Shown here: positions 29,170-39,554 of the stretch, piece after piece
How the letters are laid out: each line of letters opens with the position of its first letter
Numbering within the stretch: position 1 is the stretch's first letter
Notes under the pieces: model-generated
Told to the model about the DNA's origin: nothing
The model's database searches: none
The model's input: the letters and a program-made list of their open reading frames with translations, nothing else
Source: Deltaproteobacteria bacterium
GTDB lineage: Bacteria; JADJOY01
Reading direction: 5' to 3'
NCBI GenBank assembly: GCA_016713535.1
Contig: JADJOY010000003.1
Span: 434,001-498,000, forward strand
Length of the DNA stretch: 64,000 bases
Made by a program: the position numbers and the translations under genes

Positions 29170-30281
29170 ATGGCGACCTCGAGCTCGAGCACGTCGACAA
29201 GGTCTACCCGGGTGGGCGGCACGCGCTGACCGACGTCTCGCTCGCCGTCGCCGATGGCGAGCTGGTGGTGCTGGTGGGCCCTTCGGGGTGCGGGAAGTCG
29301 ACGTTGCTGCGCGTCATCGCGGGGCTCGAAAGCGCCACCCGCGGCGCGGTCAAGATCGCCGGTCGGGTCGTGAACGACGCGTCTCCGCAGGAGCGCAACG
29401 TCGCGATGGTGTTCCAGGACTACGCGCTCTATCCGCACCTCACCGCGCGCGGGAACCTCGAGTTTCCCCTCAAGATGCGGCACATGGCGAAGGACGAGAT
29501 CGCGCGGCGCGTGGACGCGGTGGCTCGGTCGCTCGCCATCGACCGCTGGCTCGACCGCCTGCCCAAGCAGCTCTCGGGCGGTGAGCGCCAGCGGGTGGCG
29601 ATGGGGCGCGCGCTGGTGCGCGAACCCTCGCTCTCGCTCCTCGACGAGCCGCTCTCCAACCTCGACGCGCGTCTGCGCGTCCAGGTGCGCGCCGAGATCA
29701 AGGAGCTGCAGCGCCGGATCCGCACCACGATGGTCTACGTGACTCACGATCAGGTCGAGGCGATGACCCTCGGCGACCGGGTGGCGGTGCTCGATGGCGG
29801 GCGCCTCCAGCAGGTCGATACGCCGGCGGCGCTCTATCGGGCGCCGTGCAACACCTTCGTCGCCGGCTTCATCGGCAACCCACCGATGAACCTGATCGAG
29901 ACCCGGCTCGTGGCTCCGGAGAGCGGCGAGGGTGTCGCGATCGCGCTCGGTCCCGTCGCGCTGTCCATCGATACGAGGCACTTTGCCGGCGAAGCGATCG
30001 TCGCGGCGAGAGCGGCGGGAGGCACCGTGCTCACGGCGGGCGTTCGTCCCGAGCACGTCCACCTCGGCGACGAGGGCGGGGTGCTCGCGACCGTCCTCCA
30101 CGCCGAGAACCTCGGCCACGAGACGCTCGTCCATGTCGGGATCCGTGGCGGGCCGCGCCTGCTGGCGCGAGCCCCGGGGATGGTCGACCTCGCGCCGGGC
30201 GCGACGACCCGCGTCGTCTTCGAGCCCGCCGAGATCCACCTGTTCGACGCGCGGGGTGCCGCGCTCGCGCGCTCGCGCTGA
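29170..30281 (+). CDS. Sugar ABC transporter ATPase (MalK/UgpC/MsmK type; start frameshifted)
   Basis: About 370 residues. Walker A GPSGCGKST, the Q-loop FQDYALYP, signature LSGGERQRVAMGRAL, Walker B LLDEPLSNLDA and the H-loop THD are all intact. A C-terminal regulatory beta domain (TAGVRPEHVHLGDEGG) marks the MalK/UgpC subgroup that powers carbohydrate import. The frame lacks a start codon upstream of the P-loop; restoring one G after ATG 29170 gives M-G-D-L-E-L-E-H-V-D-K-V-Y-P-G-G, a normal N terminus, so a G is probably missing at 29172-29173. It would serve the binding protein and two permeases on the other strand at 37.8-41.0 kb. Confidence 0.85.
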
Positions 30282-30315
30282 CGCGTCCCCGTCGCTGGAT
30301 GGGAACCGGTGCGTC

Positions 30316-30343
30316 GGTGGTCAGGCTCTGCCGCCTGGCCGCC
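30316..30343. terminator. 11-bp stem hairpin between convergent genes
   Basis: GGTGGTCAGGC and GCCTGGCCGCC pair over 11 positions as RNA (two G-U pairs) around a TCTGCC loop, 35 bases after the ABC ATPase stop and 15 bases beyond the end of the convergent secreted protein gene. It probably serves both. Confidence 0.55.
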
Positions 30344-30357
30344 AGCCCCCCCGGCGC

Positions 30358-30894
30358 CTACTGGCAGGCCGCGGCCGCCTTCCCCAGGACGGTGCCGGGC
30401 TCGGGAAAGGAGAACGACAGGCTCGACCTGCCGGCCACGATCGACGCCGTGATGGCCTTCGCGGTCGCGCCCTCGGCGAGGAGCCGCTTGCCGTCGGTCG
30501 ACTTGAAGCTGAAGAGGTACTCGTCCTCGACGCCGAACCAGCCCGCGGCCGACATGAAGCGGTACTTGGTGGACTTGCCCTCGGCGCCGCTGACCTCGAT
30601 CGCGATCGGCGCCGGCTTGCCGTCCGGCCCCTCGAAGGTACCGAACGGGAAGAACACGTCGGCGCCGGCCGCCTCGGCACCGCTCGCGAAGATCACCGAG
30701 AGCTGGACCTCGACGTTCTTCGGACCGCTGCACAGCACGCGGATCTGCGCCGGGAACTCGCGCCCCTGCATCACCGCCTTGCCCGCCGCCCGGAAGCGCC
30801 GGTCCTCGAGCGCGTGAGTCGCGCTCGCCACCAGCAGGCTCGCCAGCACCGCCCCCAGCAGCCCCGCGTTTCGTCTCGAGCCGAGCATCCTCAT
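30358..30894 (-). CDS. Small secreted protein at the end of the glucan operon
   Basis: 178 residues from ATG 30894, which follows an AAAGGA site at the right spacing; the upstream GTG at 30930 has none. A signal peptide (GLLGAVLASLLVASATHA) precedes a mature domain of about 150 residues rich in beta strands, with KNVEVQLSVIFASGAEAAG and GPDGKPAPIAIEVSG. Two cysteines (VLCSG and the C-terminal AACQ) could form a disulphide. I do not recognise the family. It lies 38 bases after the GH94 gene and is the last gene of the minus-strand operon, so a periplasmic role in glucan handling is possible. Confidence 0.6.
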   Translation of the reverse strand: MRMLGSRRNAGLLGAVLASLLVASATHALEDRRFRAAGKAVMQGREFPAQIRVLCSGPKNVEVQLSVIFASGAEAAGADVFFPFGTFEGPDGKPAPIAIEVSGAEGKSTKYRFMSAAGWFGVEDEYLFSFKSTDGKRLLAEGATAKAITASIVAGRSSLSFSFPEPGTVLGKAAAACQ

Positions 30895-30931
30895 CGAACG
30901 TCCTTTCCCGTGCGCGCTGCGCACGGCCACG

Positions 30932-33900
30932 TCATTCGTTGCCGAGCGTCACCTGGACTCGATGGCGAGCGCCGTCGCGCGCCAGCGGGATCCGGGCTAC
31001 GCCGTCGACCACCGCCACGCGCTCGCCGTCCGCCGTCGCGGCGAGCACACGCGCCGCGCAAGCGCTCGGGTTCCGCACCTCGATCTCGTACACCGTCCCT
31101 CGCTCCTCGACTCGCCAGACGATCGTGTACCCGGGCCAGTCGTCTGGCACCCGCGGGGCGAGCACGAGTGTGGCGCCATCCTCGACGGTGAGGCCGAGAA
31201 TCGACTCGAGCGCCACCCGGATCATCCATCCCGAGGATCCGGTGTACCAGGTCCAGCCGGCCCGGCCCACGTGGGGGTGCACGCCGTAGAGGTCCGCGGC
31301 CACGGCGTAGGGCTCGCCGCGGTAGATCGCCGTGGCGGCGCGGTCCCGGGTGTGGTGGATCGGGGTGAGGCGCGCGAGGAGCTCGGCGGCGCGTCCGCGA
31401 TGGCCGAGCTCGGCGAGGGCGCGCACCACCCACAGCGCCGCGTGGGTGTACTGACCGCCGTTCTCGCGGATGCCGGGGAGGTAGCCCTTGATGTAGCCGG
31501 GCTCGCTCGCGGCGTGGTCGAACGGTGGCCAGACCAGCCGGATCAGCGCCGGCTCGTCGACGATCAGCTCGTGATCCAGCGCCGCGAGCGCGGCCTCGGC
31601 GCGCTCGCGGAGCGCAACACCCGAGATCACGGCCCACGCCTGGGCGAGGGCGTCGATGCGTCCCTCGTCGTCGGCGGCGGTGCCGAGCGGTGTACCGTCG
31701 TCGAAGAAAGCCCGCCGGTACCAGGCGCCGTCCCAGCACTCGCGCTCGACCGCCGCGGCCATGGCATCACGGTGGGTGCGGTAGCGTCGCGCGCGCTCGA
31801 AGTCTCCGCGGCGCTCGGCGAGCGGCGCGAAGTGGTCGATCACGTGCACCTGGAAGAACGCGAGCCACACGCTCTCGCCGCGCCCGGACCGGCCCATCCA
31901 GTTGAAGCCGTCGTTCCAGTCGCCCATGCCGATCAGCGGCAGACCGTGCGGTCCGGTCGCCAGCGACACCTCGAGCGCCCGGCAGCAGTGTTCGTAGACC
32001 GTACCCGACTCGCCCGACGGCTCGGCGCGCAGGTAGGCCTCGTGCTCGCCGTCCGCGAGCGCGCGCGCGGTGAGGTACGGGGCACGCTCGTCGAGGACGC
32101 TCGCGTCGCCGGTGGCGTCGACGTATCCGGCGACCACGAAGGGCAGCCATAGCCGGTTGTCCGCGATGCGGGTGCGGGTGCCGCGGTCGCTGGGCGGGTG
32201 CCACCAGTGCAAGACGTCGCCTTCGACGAGCTGGTGCGCGGCGTGGAGCAGGATCTGCGCGCGGGTGAGGTCGGGACGGTGGAAGACCAGGTTGTAGGCG
32301 TCCTGGAGCTGATCGCGGAAGCCGTAGGCGCCACCCGACTGGTAGAGCGCCGAGCGCCCCCACAGCCGGCACGAGAGCGTCTGGTACGCGAGCCAGCCGT
32401 CGAAGAGCGTGTCGAGCTCAGGGATCGGTGTCCGGACCCGCACCGCCGAGAGCGTGTGACGCCAGCCCGCGCGGACGTCGTCGAGCGCGGCGGCGAGGGC
32501 GCCGGGCTCGGCGAGGCTCGTGACGATCCGCCGTAGCGCGTCGAGCTCGGTGACCTCGCCGAGGAGCACCGCGACTTCCGCGGTCTCGCCGGCGCCGATC
32601 TCCAGCGGCACGCGGAACGCCGCGCACGGATCCAAGCCGGCGCCGCTGCGACCGTCGAGCGGTGCCCCCGCCAGCACGGCGGCGGGAGCGCCGACGCAGC
32701 CGTTGCGACCCAGGAACGCCGCACGGTCGGCGGTGAAGGAGACCCCCTCGACGTTCGCGGAGGCGACGACGGTCGCGAACGCGACACTCCCACCGAAGTC
32801 GCTGCTCGCCGGGTGACGGGCGACGATCGAGGCGGCGCCCTCGTCGATCCCGGTCACGACGCTGGTGCGCGTCTCCTGGGGGAGCACCCCGAGGACGAGC
32901 TGGGCGTAGCTCCACACCGTGAGCGCCCGCGGCGCCGGGCCCGGATTCTCGACCCTCAGCCAGGCGATCCGCACAGGCGCCTCGCGCTCGACGAAGATCA
33001 CCAGCTCGTGTTCGAGCCCGTCGACGCGTCGCCGGAAACGCGTGTAGCCGAAGCCGTGGCGGACCTCGCACGGCTCGGGCGAATCGACGGGGCCCGGGCA
33101 CGGCGACCACACCCGCCCGGTCTCTTCGTCGCGGACGTAGAGCGCCTCGCCGTGGGGATCGGAGACGGGATCGTTCGACCACGGCGTGAGGCGGTTCTCG
33201 CGGCTGTTGCGGCTCCAGGTGTAGCCGGCGCCGGTCTCGCTCACGAGCGCGCCGAAGCCCTCGTTCGACAGGACGTTGATCCACGGCAGCGGCGGAAGGC
33301 CCGCGGCCTCGTCGCCACCTCCGCGGACGTGGATCACGTATTCGTCGTGAGCGGACGTGAAGCCGCCGTGGCCGTTCCAGAACGCGAGCGGCTCGGGCGG
33401 CTCGGCCTGCACCGCCCGAGCTTCGGTAGGGCCGGGCCGCGTGGCCGCGCCGGGCGGCGGTCCTGGGCGGTACGCGTGCCGTGGCTCGAGCTGGGTGAGG
33501 GCGGCGGCGAGCGACCGGAGCGCGTCGTCGCTCGCCGTCACGTCGAGCCCGAGCGACGTCCAGTAGTCACGGGCTCGCGCCAGGTCGAGGGTCGACCCGG
33601 GCGACGCACCCGAAGCGTCCGGAGCGTCCCTCGCCGCGGCGCCGTAGAGCGACGCGCACGCCACGTCCTGGAGGAGCTCGGAGTGGGTCGGGTCGACGCC
33701 GCAGGCGCGCAGTCGCTCCTCTTCGCGTGCGGAGGCGCCGTCGAGGATCGCGTCCCACGACGCCGCCGAGCGCAAGCCGCGCAGGTTCTCGATCACCACC
33801 GCACGCTCGTTCGCCGCGGTCACCAACAGCCCGAGCTCGACCGAGCAACCGGGCTCGAGCACCACGGCGCGCCGCAGCGCGAACACGGGCTCGAGGACCG

Positions 33901-34600
33901 CGCCGACGGTGCCCGAGAGCGCTCCGCCGGTGTGGACGGCGAGGGGGTGGCCTCGCGCGCGCCCACGGCCCACGAAGCGCGCCCGGTCGCTCTCGACGCT
34001 GGGTACGCCGGGCCCGACGAGGGTCGCGGCCATCCACGGCACACGCTCGCCCGGCGAGAACGGCCGCCGTCGTGCCAGCAGCGTCTCGACGTCGTCCCGG
34101 CTCGTCTCGACGAAGAGCTTGGAGAAGGCCGGGTGGGCGGCGTGGGCCGCGGGATGGTGCAGGGCGACCTCCAGATACGCGGTGATCTCGAGCGCGCGCG
34201 CGACGCCGCCGCGGTTGCCGATCCGCACGCGCCGCAGCTCGACGTCGGCATCGTTCGCGATCGCCACGTCGAGCACGCTCTCGAGGTCCCCGTCCTCACG
34301 CTCGAACGTCACGCAGCCGGTGGTGGCGCTCGCCACGTAGAGATCGGCAGGTGCGCGCACCGGCTGGGCGCCGAGCGACCACACGGAGCCCGTGTCGACG
34401 TCGCGGACGTAGACGAACGTGCCCTCGTCGTCCGTGGTGCGGTCCCCGTTCCACGTGGTCAGCCCGAGCCCGTCCCAGCGGGTGAAGCCCGCTCCGGCGC
34501 CGGTGACGAGGGTGGTGAGGCGCCCGTTCGAGAGCACCCGCCCGTGAGGCGCGGCGTCGGTGAGCCTGTCGAGGCGCGCGAGGACCGAGTGTCCGCTCAT
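30932..34600 (-). CDS. GH94-family glycoside phosphorylase (beta-1,2-oligoglucan phosphorylase-like)
   Basis: An intact 1222-residue protein without signal peptide. Two related beta-sandwich halves begin with GRVLSNGRLTTLVTGAGAGF and, near residue 440, WINVLSNEGFGALVSETGAGYTW; the C-terminal half holds the (alpha/alpha)6 catalytic barrel with LIGMGDWNDGFNWMG near residue 892, where the aspartate is the GH94 general acid, and YIKGYLPGIRENGGQYTHAA. The layout resembles the C-terminal half of cyclic-beta-1,2-glucan synthases (NdvB/ChvB) and stand-alone 1,2-beta-oligoglucan phosphorylases; the N-terminal glycosyltransferase and membrane parts of NdvB are absent. It would release glucose 1-phosphate from imported oligosaccharides in the cytoplasm. 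Confidence 0.8.
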   Translation of the reverse strand: MSGHSVLARLDRLTDAAPHGRVLSNGRLTTLVTGAGAGFTRWDGLGLTTWNGDRTTDDEGTFVYVRDVDTGSVWSLGAQPVRAPADLYVASATTGCVTFEREDGDLESVLDVAIANDADVELRRVRIGNRGGVARALEITAYLEVALHHPAAHAAHPAFSKLFVETSRDDVETLLARRRPFSPGERVPWMAATLVGPGVPSVESDRARFVGRGRARGHPLAVHTGGALSGTVGAVLEPVFALRRAVVLEPGCSVELGLLVTAANERAVVIENLRGLRSAASWDAILDGASAREEERLRACGVDPTHSELLQDVACASLYGAAARDAPDASGASPGSTLDLARARDYWTSLGLDVTASDDALRSLAAALTQLEPRHAYRPGPPPGAATRPGPTEARAVQAEPPEPLAFWNGHGGFTSAHDEYVIHVRGGGDEAAGLPPLPWINVLSNEGFGALVSETGAGYTWSRNSRENRLTPWSNDPVSDPHGEALYVRDEETGRVWSPCPGPVDSPEPCEVRHGFGYTRFRRRVDGLEHELVIFVEREAPVRIAWLRVENPGPAPRALTVWSYAQLVLGVLPQETRTSVVTGIDEGAASIVARHPASSDFGGSVAFATVVASANVEGVSFTADRAAFLGRNGCVGAPAAVLAGAPLDGRSGAGLDPCAAFRVPLEIGAGETAEVAVLLGEVTELDALRRIVTSLAEPGALAAALDDVRAGWRHTLSAVRVRTPIPELDTLFDGWLAYQTLSCRLWGRSALYQSGGAYGFRDQLQDAYNLVFHRPDLTRAQILLHAAHQLVEGDVLHWWHPPSDRGTRTRIADNRLWLPFVVAGYVDATGDASVLDERAPYLTARALADGEHEAYLRAEPSGESGTVYEHCCRALEVSLATGPHGLPLIGMGDWNDGFNWMGRSGRGESVWLAFFQVHVIDHFAPLAERRGDFERARRYRTHRDAMAAAVERECWDGAWYRRAFFDDGTPLGTAADDEGRIDALAQAWAVISGVALRERAEAALAALDHELIVDEPALIRLVWPPFDHAASEPGYIKGYLPGIRENGGQYTHAALWVVRALAELGHRGRAAELLARLTPIHHTRDRAATAIYRGEPYAVAADLYGVHPHVGRAGWTWYTGSSGWMIRVALESILGLTVEDGATLVLAPRVPDDWPGYTIVWRVEERGTVYEIEVRNPSACAARVLAATADGERVAVVDGVARIPLARDGARHRVQVTLGNE

Positions 34601-34640
34601 CGAGCCATGCGGTACGACGACGGGAACGGAGCGATGCCGT

Positions 34641-37600
34641 TCAATAGGTGACCACGAAGTCCGCCGGGAGGCGCTCGACCACCAGCTTGCGGCCCTCGAC
34701 GTTCCTCACGCCGGGCTGGTTGGCCTCGAGCCCGCGAAACGGCCGGTCGAGGGGGGACATCACCACGATGTCGCCGGGTGGGCTCGCCAGGGTGGGCTCG
34801 ATGCGAACGCGGATCCGGCTCGGCGTCTCGGCGGTCATCGAATAGGTGAGCGGACCGTAGAAGGTCGGCATCCGCTTCACCGCGATGCCGGGCTCGCTCA
34901 GGATCCACGCTGGCGGTATGCCCGCGCCCAGCACCAGCGAACGATCGGCGGCGCGCTCGTACGCGAAGAGGTCGCGCAGCGCGTTGGCGTAGCCGGCGCC
35001 GACCCAGGTGTGCGGCATGTCGCCGATGAAGCGCGGGTTGTCGGGATCTTTCCAGACGATCTCGGCCCACTCGTTCCACGCCCGTGGTCGGCGGAACGCC
35101 AGCAGCTGGTCGAGCAGCGCGATCGCGTCGGCGCGGCGGCCGAGGCGCACCAGCGCGTCCACGTTGCGGAGCTCGTACGGGGAGAAGGCGTCCCAGTCGC
35201 CGGACTCGAAGCGATGGTTCACCTCGGCGACGTAGCGGTCGATGGTGGCGCTGACGAGTCTGTCGACGTCGCTGCCGAGGTCGAGGTCGAGCACCAGCGC
35301 GATCGCGGTCGAGGTCGGATCGTAGTCGCCGAGCTCGACCGAACCCGGGACGTAGTCCAGGTGCTGGCTCTCGACGGTCTGCTTGATCGAGGCCGCGAGC
35401 GTCTCGCGGAAGGAATCGCGCAGCTCGGCGAAGCGCCGCGCGTGATCGTCGTCGCCGAGGATCACGGCCAGCTCCGCGGCATCGGCGAGACCGCGCAGCG
35501 CGAAAAAGTCGTCCCAGTACGAGTGGACCGCGTGCGCCGAGTAGCCCTCGTGGCTGATCGACTCGGGCAACAGTCCGTAGCGGTCGATCTTCTCCGGAGT
35601 GCGGAACGAGTCGGTCATCTGCGACTGGCGAAGCGTGTTCAGGTAGCTGACGGCCTTCACCACGTTCGGCCACAGCTCGTAGACGAAGCCCACGTCGCGG
35701 GTGAACCGGTAGTAGTCGGCGAGGGTGTGGATGAAGGCGCCGGCGCTGTCGTGCTCGGGGGTGAGGTCGGGTCCGTGGCGGTCGACGCAGCACGGCACCA
35801 CGCCACCGGCGGTCTGGAAGCTCGCGTACCAGCGGACGAACTCGCGGACCTCCTCGGTGAAGCCGGCGCGCAAGAGTGCCGCCGACGTGATCGCACCGTC
35901 GCGGATCCAGGAGCGCTGATAGGTGCGCGAGCCCGGCTGGAGCGCCGGGCCGTCGCGGTTGATGAGCATGTAGGCGAGGGTGGAGCGCGCCGCGCCGACG
36001 TGATCGGCCCCTGCGGCCGGCACGCCGATCTCGACCCGTCCGAGCAGTCGGCGCCAGCGCTCGCTCGCTTCGTCCAGCGCCTTCGAGAAGCTGCGCGGCT
36101 CGACGTCGCTCGTGCCGCCACGCGGATCGAACGGCACCGCCACGTCCACCTCGCTCGCGGTACCCGGCGCGAGGTAGAGGTTGTACTGGAGCGCGGCGGA
36201 GGCCAGCCCGAAGGGGTCGTACGCCGAGGGCTGCGCGAGTAGCTCGCCAGCCAGTACGTAGCGCGTGATGGTGCCCTGCTCGAAGCTTGCCGCACCCACC
36301 CGATCGGGGGGCGTGAGCGGCACCACCAGGTTGCCGTTCACGTGCGCGGTGGTGCCTTCGAAGCGCACCTCCTGCACGTGCGCCACGCCCCCGGTGATGT
36401 TGAGGTTCTGCCACGGCGGTAGCACCTGGAACGGCCTCATCGCGAGGAAGAGCTGCACCGGCGCGTCGTCGGTGCCGAGGTTCTCGACGCGGTAGCGCGC
36501 GTAGAGGACCGAGCGCCCGGCCTCGCCGTGGGCGACCGCCGTGATGCTGAGGGCGAGGTCCTGGCGCGCCAGCGCACCGTGGGGATCGGCAGGTAACCGT
36601 CGGCGAGCTCCTGCGTGATCTCCGCCTGCGCCCACGTCAGGGGACCGGCGTCGGTGCGCAGGATCGGCTCGATCGAGAGCTCGCCGCGGCCGAGCTCGAG
36701 CATGCCGTCGGTGTTGAGCAGCGCTTCCTTGGTGTCGCCGGGCACGCCCACGACGGTCCAGTAGGTCTGCTTGCCCTGCAAGTAGCGCGGGTAGACGCCG
36801 GGCGGCGCCTCCGCGGCGATCGCCTGGAAGAACTCGTTCGGCGACGCCGAGAACGAATACGGCTGCAGGGCGATCTCGCGGATCCCGTAGCCGCGTCCGC
36901 GGCTCGAGCGCTGCATGGCGAAGCGGATGAAGCGCGACTCGGCGTCGGGCATGTAGACGTAGACGCGGCCGCCGTCGCCGGTGGTCGTGCGGTATGCGGG
37001 CGTCCACTCCGCTCGGTCGCTGGAGGTCTCGATCTGGTAGGCGGCCGCGTAGTCGTCCTTGTCCCAGTCGACGATCAGGCCGCCGTATTCGACGTTGCTG
37101 CCGAGGTCGATGGTGAGGGTCTGCTCGCGTGGCAGGGGGCGGCTCTTCCAGGTGGTGTCGAGCTGGCCGTCGACGGCGCGTCCACCCTCGAAACCGTCGC
37201 GCAGGAACGACGCCTCGACGTCAGGGAGCGGGCGCTCGCCGGTCGCCGGCTCGCGCTTCTCGAACGCGAGCTCGTCGAGCAGGAAGCTGCCCTTGCCGCC
37301 TTCGCTGGCGGCGAGCGCGAACTCCAGGCCGCCGAGGTGGGTGAGGCCGGCGTCGGTGGTGCCCCACGCGAGCTCGATCCGGGAGCGGCGCACCACCACG
37401 CGCTGCCACTCCGACGGAAACGAGTAGTCGCGCTGCTTGCGCCACCACACGCGCTGGCCGGTCGGGTCGACGAGCTTGAGCTCGAAGTCGTTGTGCGGCC
37501 CCTCGCCCTTGAGCTGGAAGCTGAAGGCGTAGTTGGCGGGCAGGTCGAGCGGGAAGGGCTTGCGGACCAGCACCCAGCCGCGGCCACGGCTCAGGTCGTA

Positions 37601-37816
37601 GTCGACCTTGAGGGCGTTGCCGTTGGGGCCGGGCACCACCGAGAGCTTGACCTCGGCACCCTCGGAGGCGGCGGAGGTCCACCCGTCGACGGCGTCGAAG
37701 TGATCGAGGACGGTGCTCGCGGCGCCGGCGCGGCCGGACGCGGCGACGACGATCAGCGCCGCGGCCACGACGAGCTTCGCGGCTCGCGCCGCGCGATCGA
37801 GTGATTCCCTCTTCAA
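34641..37816 (-). CDS. Secreted multidomain glycosidase with discoidin (F5/8 type C) domain (one frameshift)
   Basis: About 1058 residues, TTG start inside the stop of the permease gene (TTGA). A signal segment (LVVAAALIVVAASGRAGA) is followed by a carbohydrate-binding-type beta sandwich (about 35-190), an F5/8-type-C domain (about 205-320, with TLTIDLGSNVEYGGLIVDW), a beta-rich middle, and a helical six-hairpin domain from about residue 600 (SWIRDGAITSAALLRAGF, AWNEWAEIVWKD). That architecture fits an inverting (alpha/alpha)6 glycosidase, but I cannot assign a GH family. A missing base near 36572 breaks the frame between YLPIPTVRW and ARQDLALSIT. Being exported and co-transcribed with the uptake system, it may trim glucan side chains or ends. 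Confidence 0.7.
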
Positions 37817-38634
37817 CCTTTCACTCCTCCGGCCGTGAGGCCGGCGACGTAGTAGCGCTGCAGCGCCACGAAGAGAAGCACCACCGGCAGCACCGTCACG
37901 ACCGAGCCCGCCATCATCAGCTCCGTTTCCTGGACGTGTTCGCCGACGAGGTTCGCGAGCGCAACCGGCAACGTGTAGAGGCGATCGTCGGTGAGGACGA
38001 CCAGCGGCCACAAGAAGTCGTTCCAGGCGCCCATGAACGAGAACAGCGCGAGCGTGACCAGGATCGGCGTGAGCAGTCGGAGCGCGATCGTGCGGAAGAT
38101 GGTGAGCTCGCTGGCCCCGTCGACGCGCGCCGCGTCGAGGATGCTGTCCGGGATCTCGCGCGCGTGCTGGCGGATCAGGAAGATGCCGAACACGCTCGCG
38201 AGGCCGGGGATCACCACTCCCGCGAACGTGTTCACCAGGCCGAGCGCCTTCAGCATCAGGAAGAGCGGCAGCATCGAGACCTGGGCCGGGATCACCAGCG
38301 CCGCCAGGAGCACCTGGAAGATCCGCTCCTTGCCCGCGAAGGGCAGCTTTCCGAACGCGTAGCCCGCCATCACGTTCACCGCCAGTCCGAGCACGGTGAT
38401 GGTGCCGGCGAGGCCGAGGCTCACCACCACGTGGCGTCCGAGCGCCAGCCGCGTGAGCAGCACCCGGTAGTGCTCGGTGGTCACGTGGCTGGGCAGGAAA
38501 CGAGGTGGGATCGCGCTCGCCTCGCCGGTCGGCATGAGGGAGGCCGAGATCATCCACAGGAACGGCATGAGCGTGAGCACGGCACCGGCCGTCAGCAGGC
38601 CATTCACGAGCGCGGCGGCAGCGATCCGCTTCAC
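37813..38634 (-). CDS. Sugar ABC transporter permease (MalG/UgpE type)
   Basis: 273 residues with about six membrane helices. The EAA loop that contacts the ATPase is AARVDGASELTIFRTIALRL, and the end KG followed by stop is typical of MalG/UgpE proteins. GTG start at 38634 overlaps the stop of the upstream permease as GTGA; its own stop overlaps the glycosidase start as TTGA. Coupled translation with both neighbours is likely. It forms the inner-membrane channel with the next permease. Confidence 0.85.
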   Translation of the reverse strand: MKRIAAAALVNGLLTAGAVLTLMPFLWMISASLMPTGEASAIPPRFLPSHVTTEHYRVLLTRLALGRHVVVSLGLAGTITVLGLAVNVMAGYAFGKLPFAGKERIFQVLLAALVIPAQVSMLPLFLMLKALGLVNTFAGVVIPGLASVFGIFLIRQHAREIPDSILDAARVDGASELTIFRTIALRLLTPILVTLALFSFMGAWNDFLWPLVVLTDDRLYTLPVALANLVGEHVQETELMMAGSVVTVLPVVLLFVALQRYYVAGLTAGGVKG

Positions 38635-39554
38635 GAGCGCTCTCCGGGACCGTGTTGGGCCACGGCGGGCTGGCGCGGCGCGGCGAAGCGCCGCGCCAGG
38701 CGGTCGAGCCCGGTGAACGCGACGATGATGGCGAACAGCACGAACGCCACCGCCGCCGCGTAGCCCAGGTTCCACCATCGGAAGCCTTGTTCGTACATCA
38801 GCAGCACGACGCTCAGCGTGCTCGAGCCTGGCCCGCCCTGGGTCATCACGTAGGGCTCGGCGAAGAGCTGGAAGTAGCCGGCGAGCGTCAGCACCGCGAC
38901 CAGCACGAACGTGGGCGCGAGCATCGGTAGCGTGACCGCGCGGAAGGTCTGCCACGCGCCGGCGCCGTCGAGACGGGCCGCCTCGAAGAGGCGGGGCGGG
39001 ATCGCCTGCAGCCCGGCGAGGAAGATCAGGGTGTTGAAACCGAAGTTCTTCCAGATCGCGAGCACGATGATCGCCGGCATCGCGAAGCGCGGGTCGCCGA
39101 GCCAATCGACCGGCGGCACACCCACCCAGCCGAGGACGTGGTTCAGGAGCCCGACGCGCGGGTGATAGAGGTATCGCCACACCACCGCGACCGCCACCAG
39201 CGTGGTCACCACCGGCAGCACGAACACGGTGCGGAAGAAGGGCTTCCACCTCGCGGTGCGGGCGTCGAGGGTCAGCGCAGCGCCGAGCGAGACCGCGACC
39301 GACAGCGGCCCGCCGACGAACACGAAGTACGACGTGTTGCGCAGCGCGATCCAGAATCTCGGGTCGTGTAGTAGTCGCTGGTAGTTGGCGAGGCCGACCA
39401 CGCGCAGACGATCGAGGTCCGCGAGCGCGTAGATGTCGAAGTCGGTGAAGCTCAGGGCGAGCGCGGCGAGGACCGGCACGGCGAAGAAGAGCCCGATCGC
39501 CGCCAGCGCCGGCGCGACCAGCACCCAACCCGCGCGCGATCGTTCAGGGAGCAT
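38631..39554 (-). CDS. Sugar ABC transporter permease (MalF/UgpA type)
   Basis: 307 residues, six membrane helices. FTDFDIYALADLDRLRVVGL and NYQRLLHDPRFWIALRNTSYF are the usual N-terminal and first-loop elements of UgpA-like permeases; the EAA loop is EAARLDGAGAWQTFRAVTLP. ATG 39554 lies within the last codons of the binding-protein gene (11-base overlap). Partner of the permease at 37813. Confidence 0.85.
   Translation of the reverse strand: MLPERSRAGWVLVAPALAAIGLFFAVPVLAALALSFTDFDIYALADLDRLRVVGLANYQRLLHDPRFWIALRNTSYFVFVGGPLSVAVSLGAALTLDARTARWKPFFRTVFVLPVVTTLVAVAVVWRYLYHPRVGLLNHVLGWVGVPPVDWLGDPRFAMPAIIVLAIWKNFGFNTLIFLAGLQAIPPRLFEAARLDGAGAWQTFRAVTLPMLAPTFVLVAVLTLAGYFQLFAEPYVMTQGGPGSSTLSVVLLMYEQGFRWWNLGYAAAVAFVLFAIIVAFTGLDRLARRFAAPRQPAVAQHGPGERS

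Noticed and set aside
27438-30239. Very long antisense open frame (over 900 codons) opposite the glycoamylase and ABC ATPase genes
   Set aside because: High GC leaves antisense frames open; the translation is repetitive in Arg/Asp/Glu/His and lacks motifs, while the sense strand has clear families.
30932-34600. Cyclic-beta-1,2-glucan synthase (NdvB)
   Set aside because: The protein lacks the membrane glycosyltransferase half and has only the GH94-related part.
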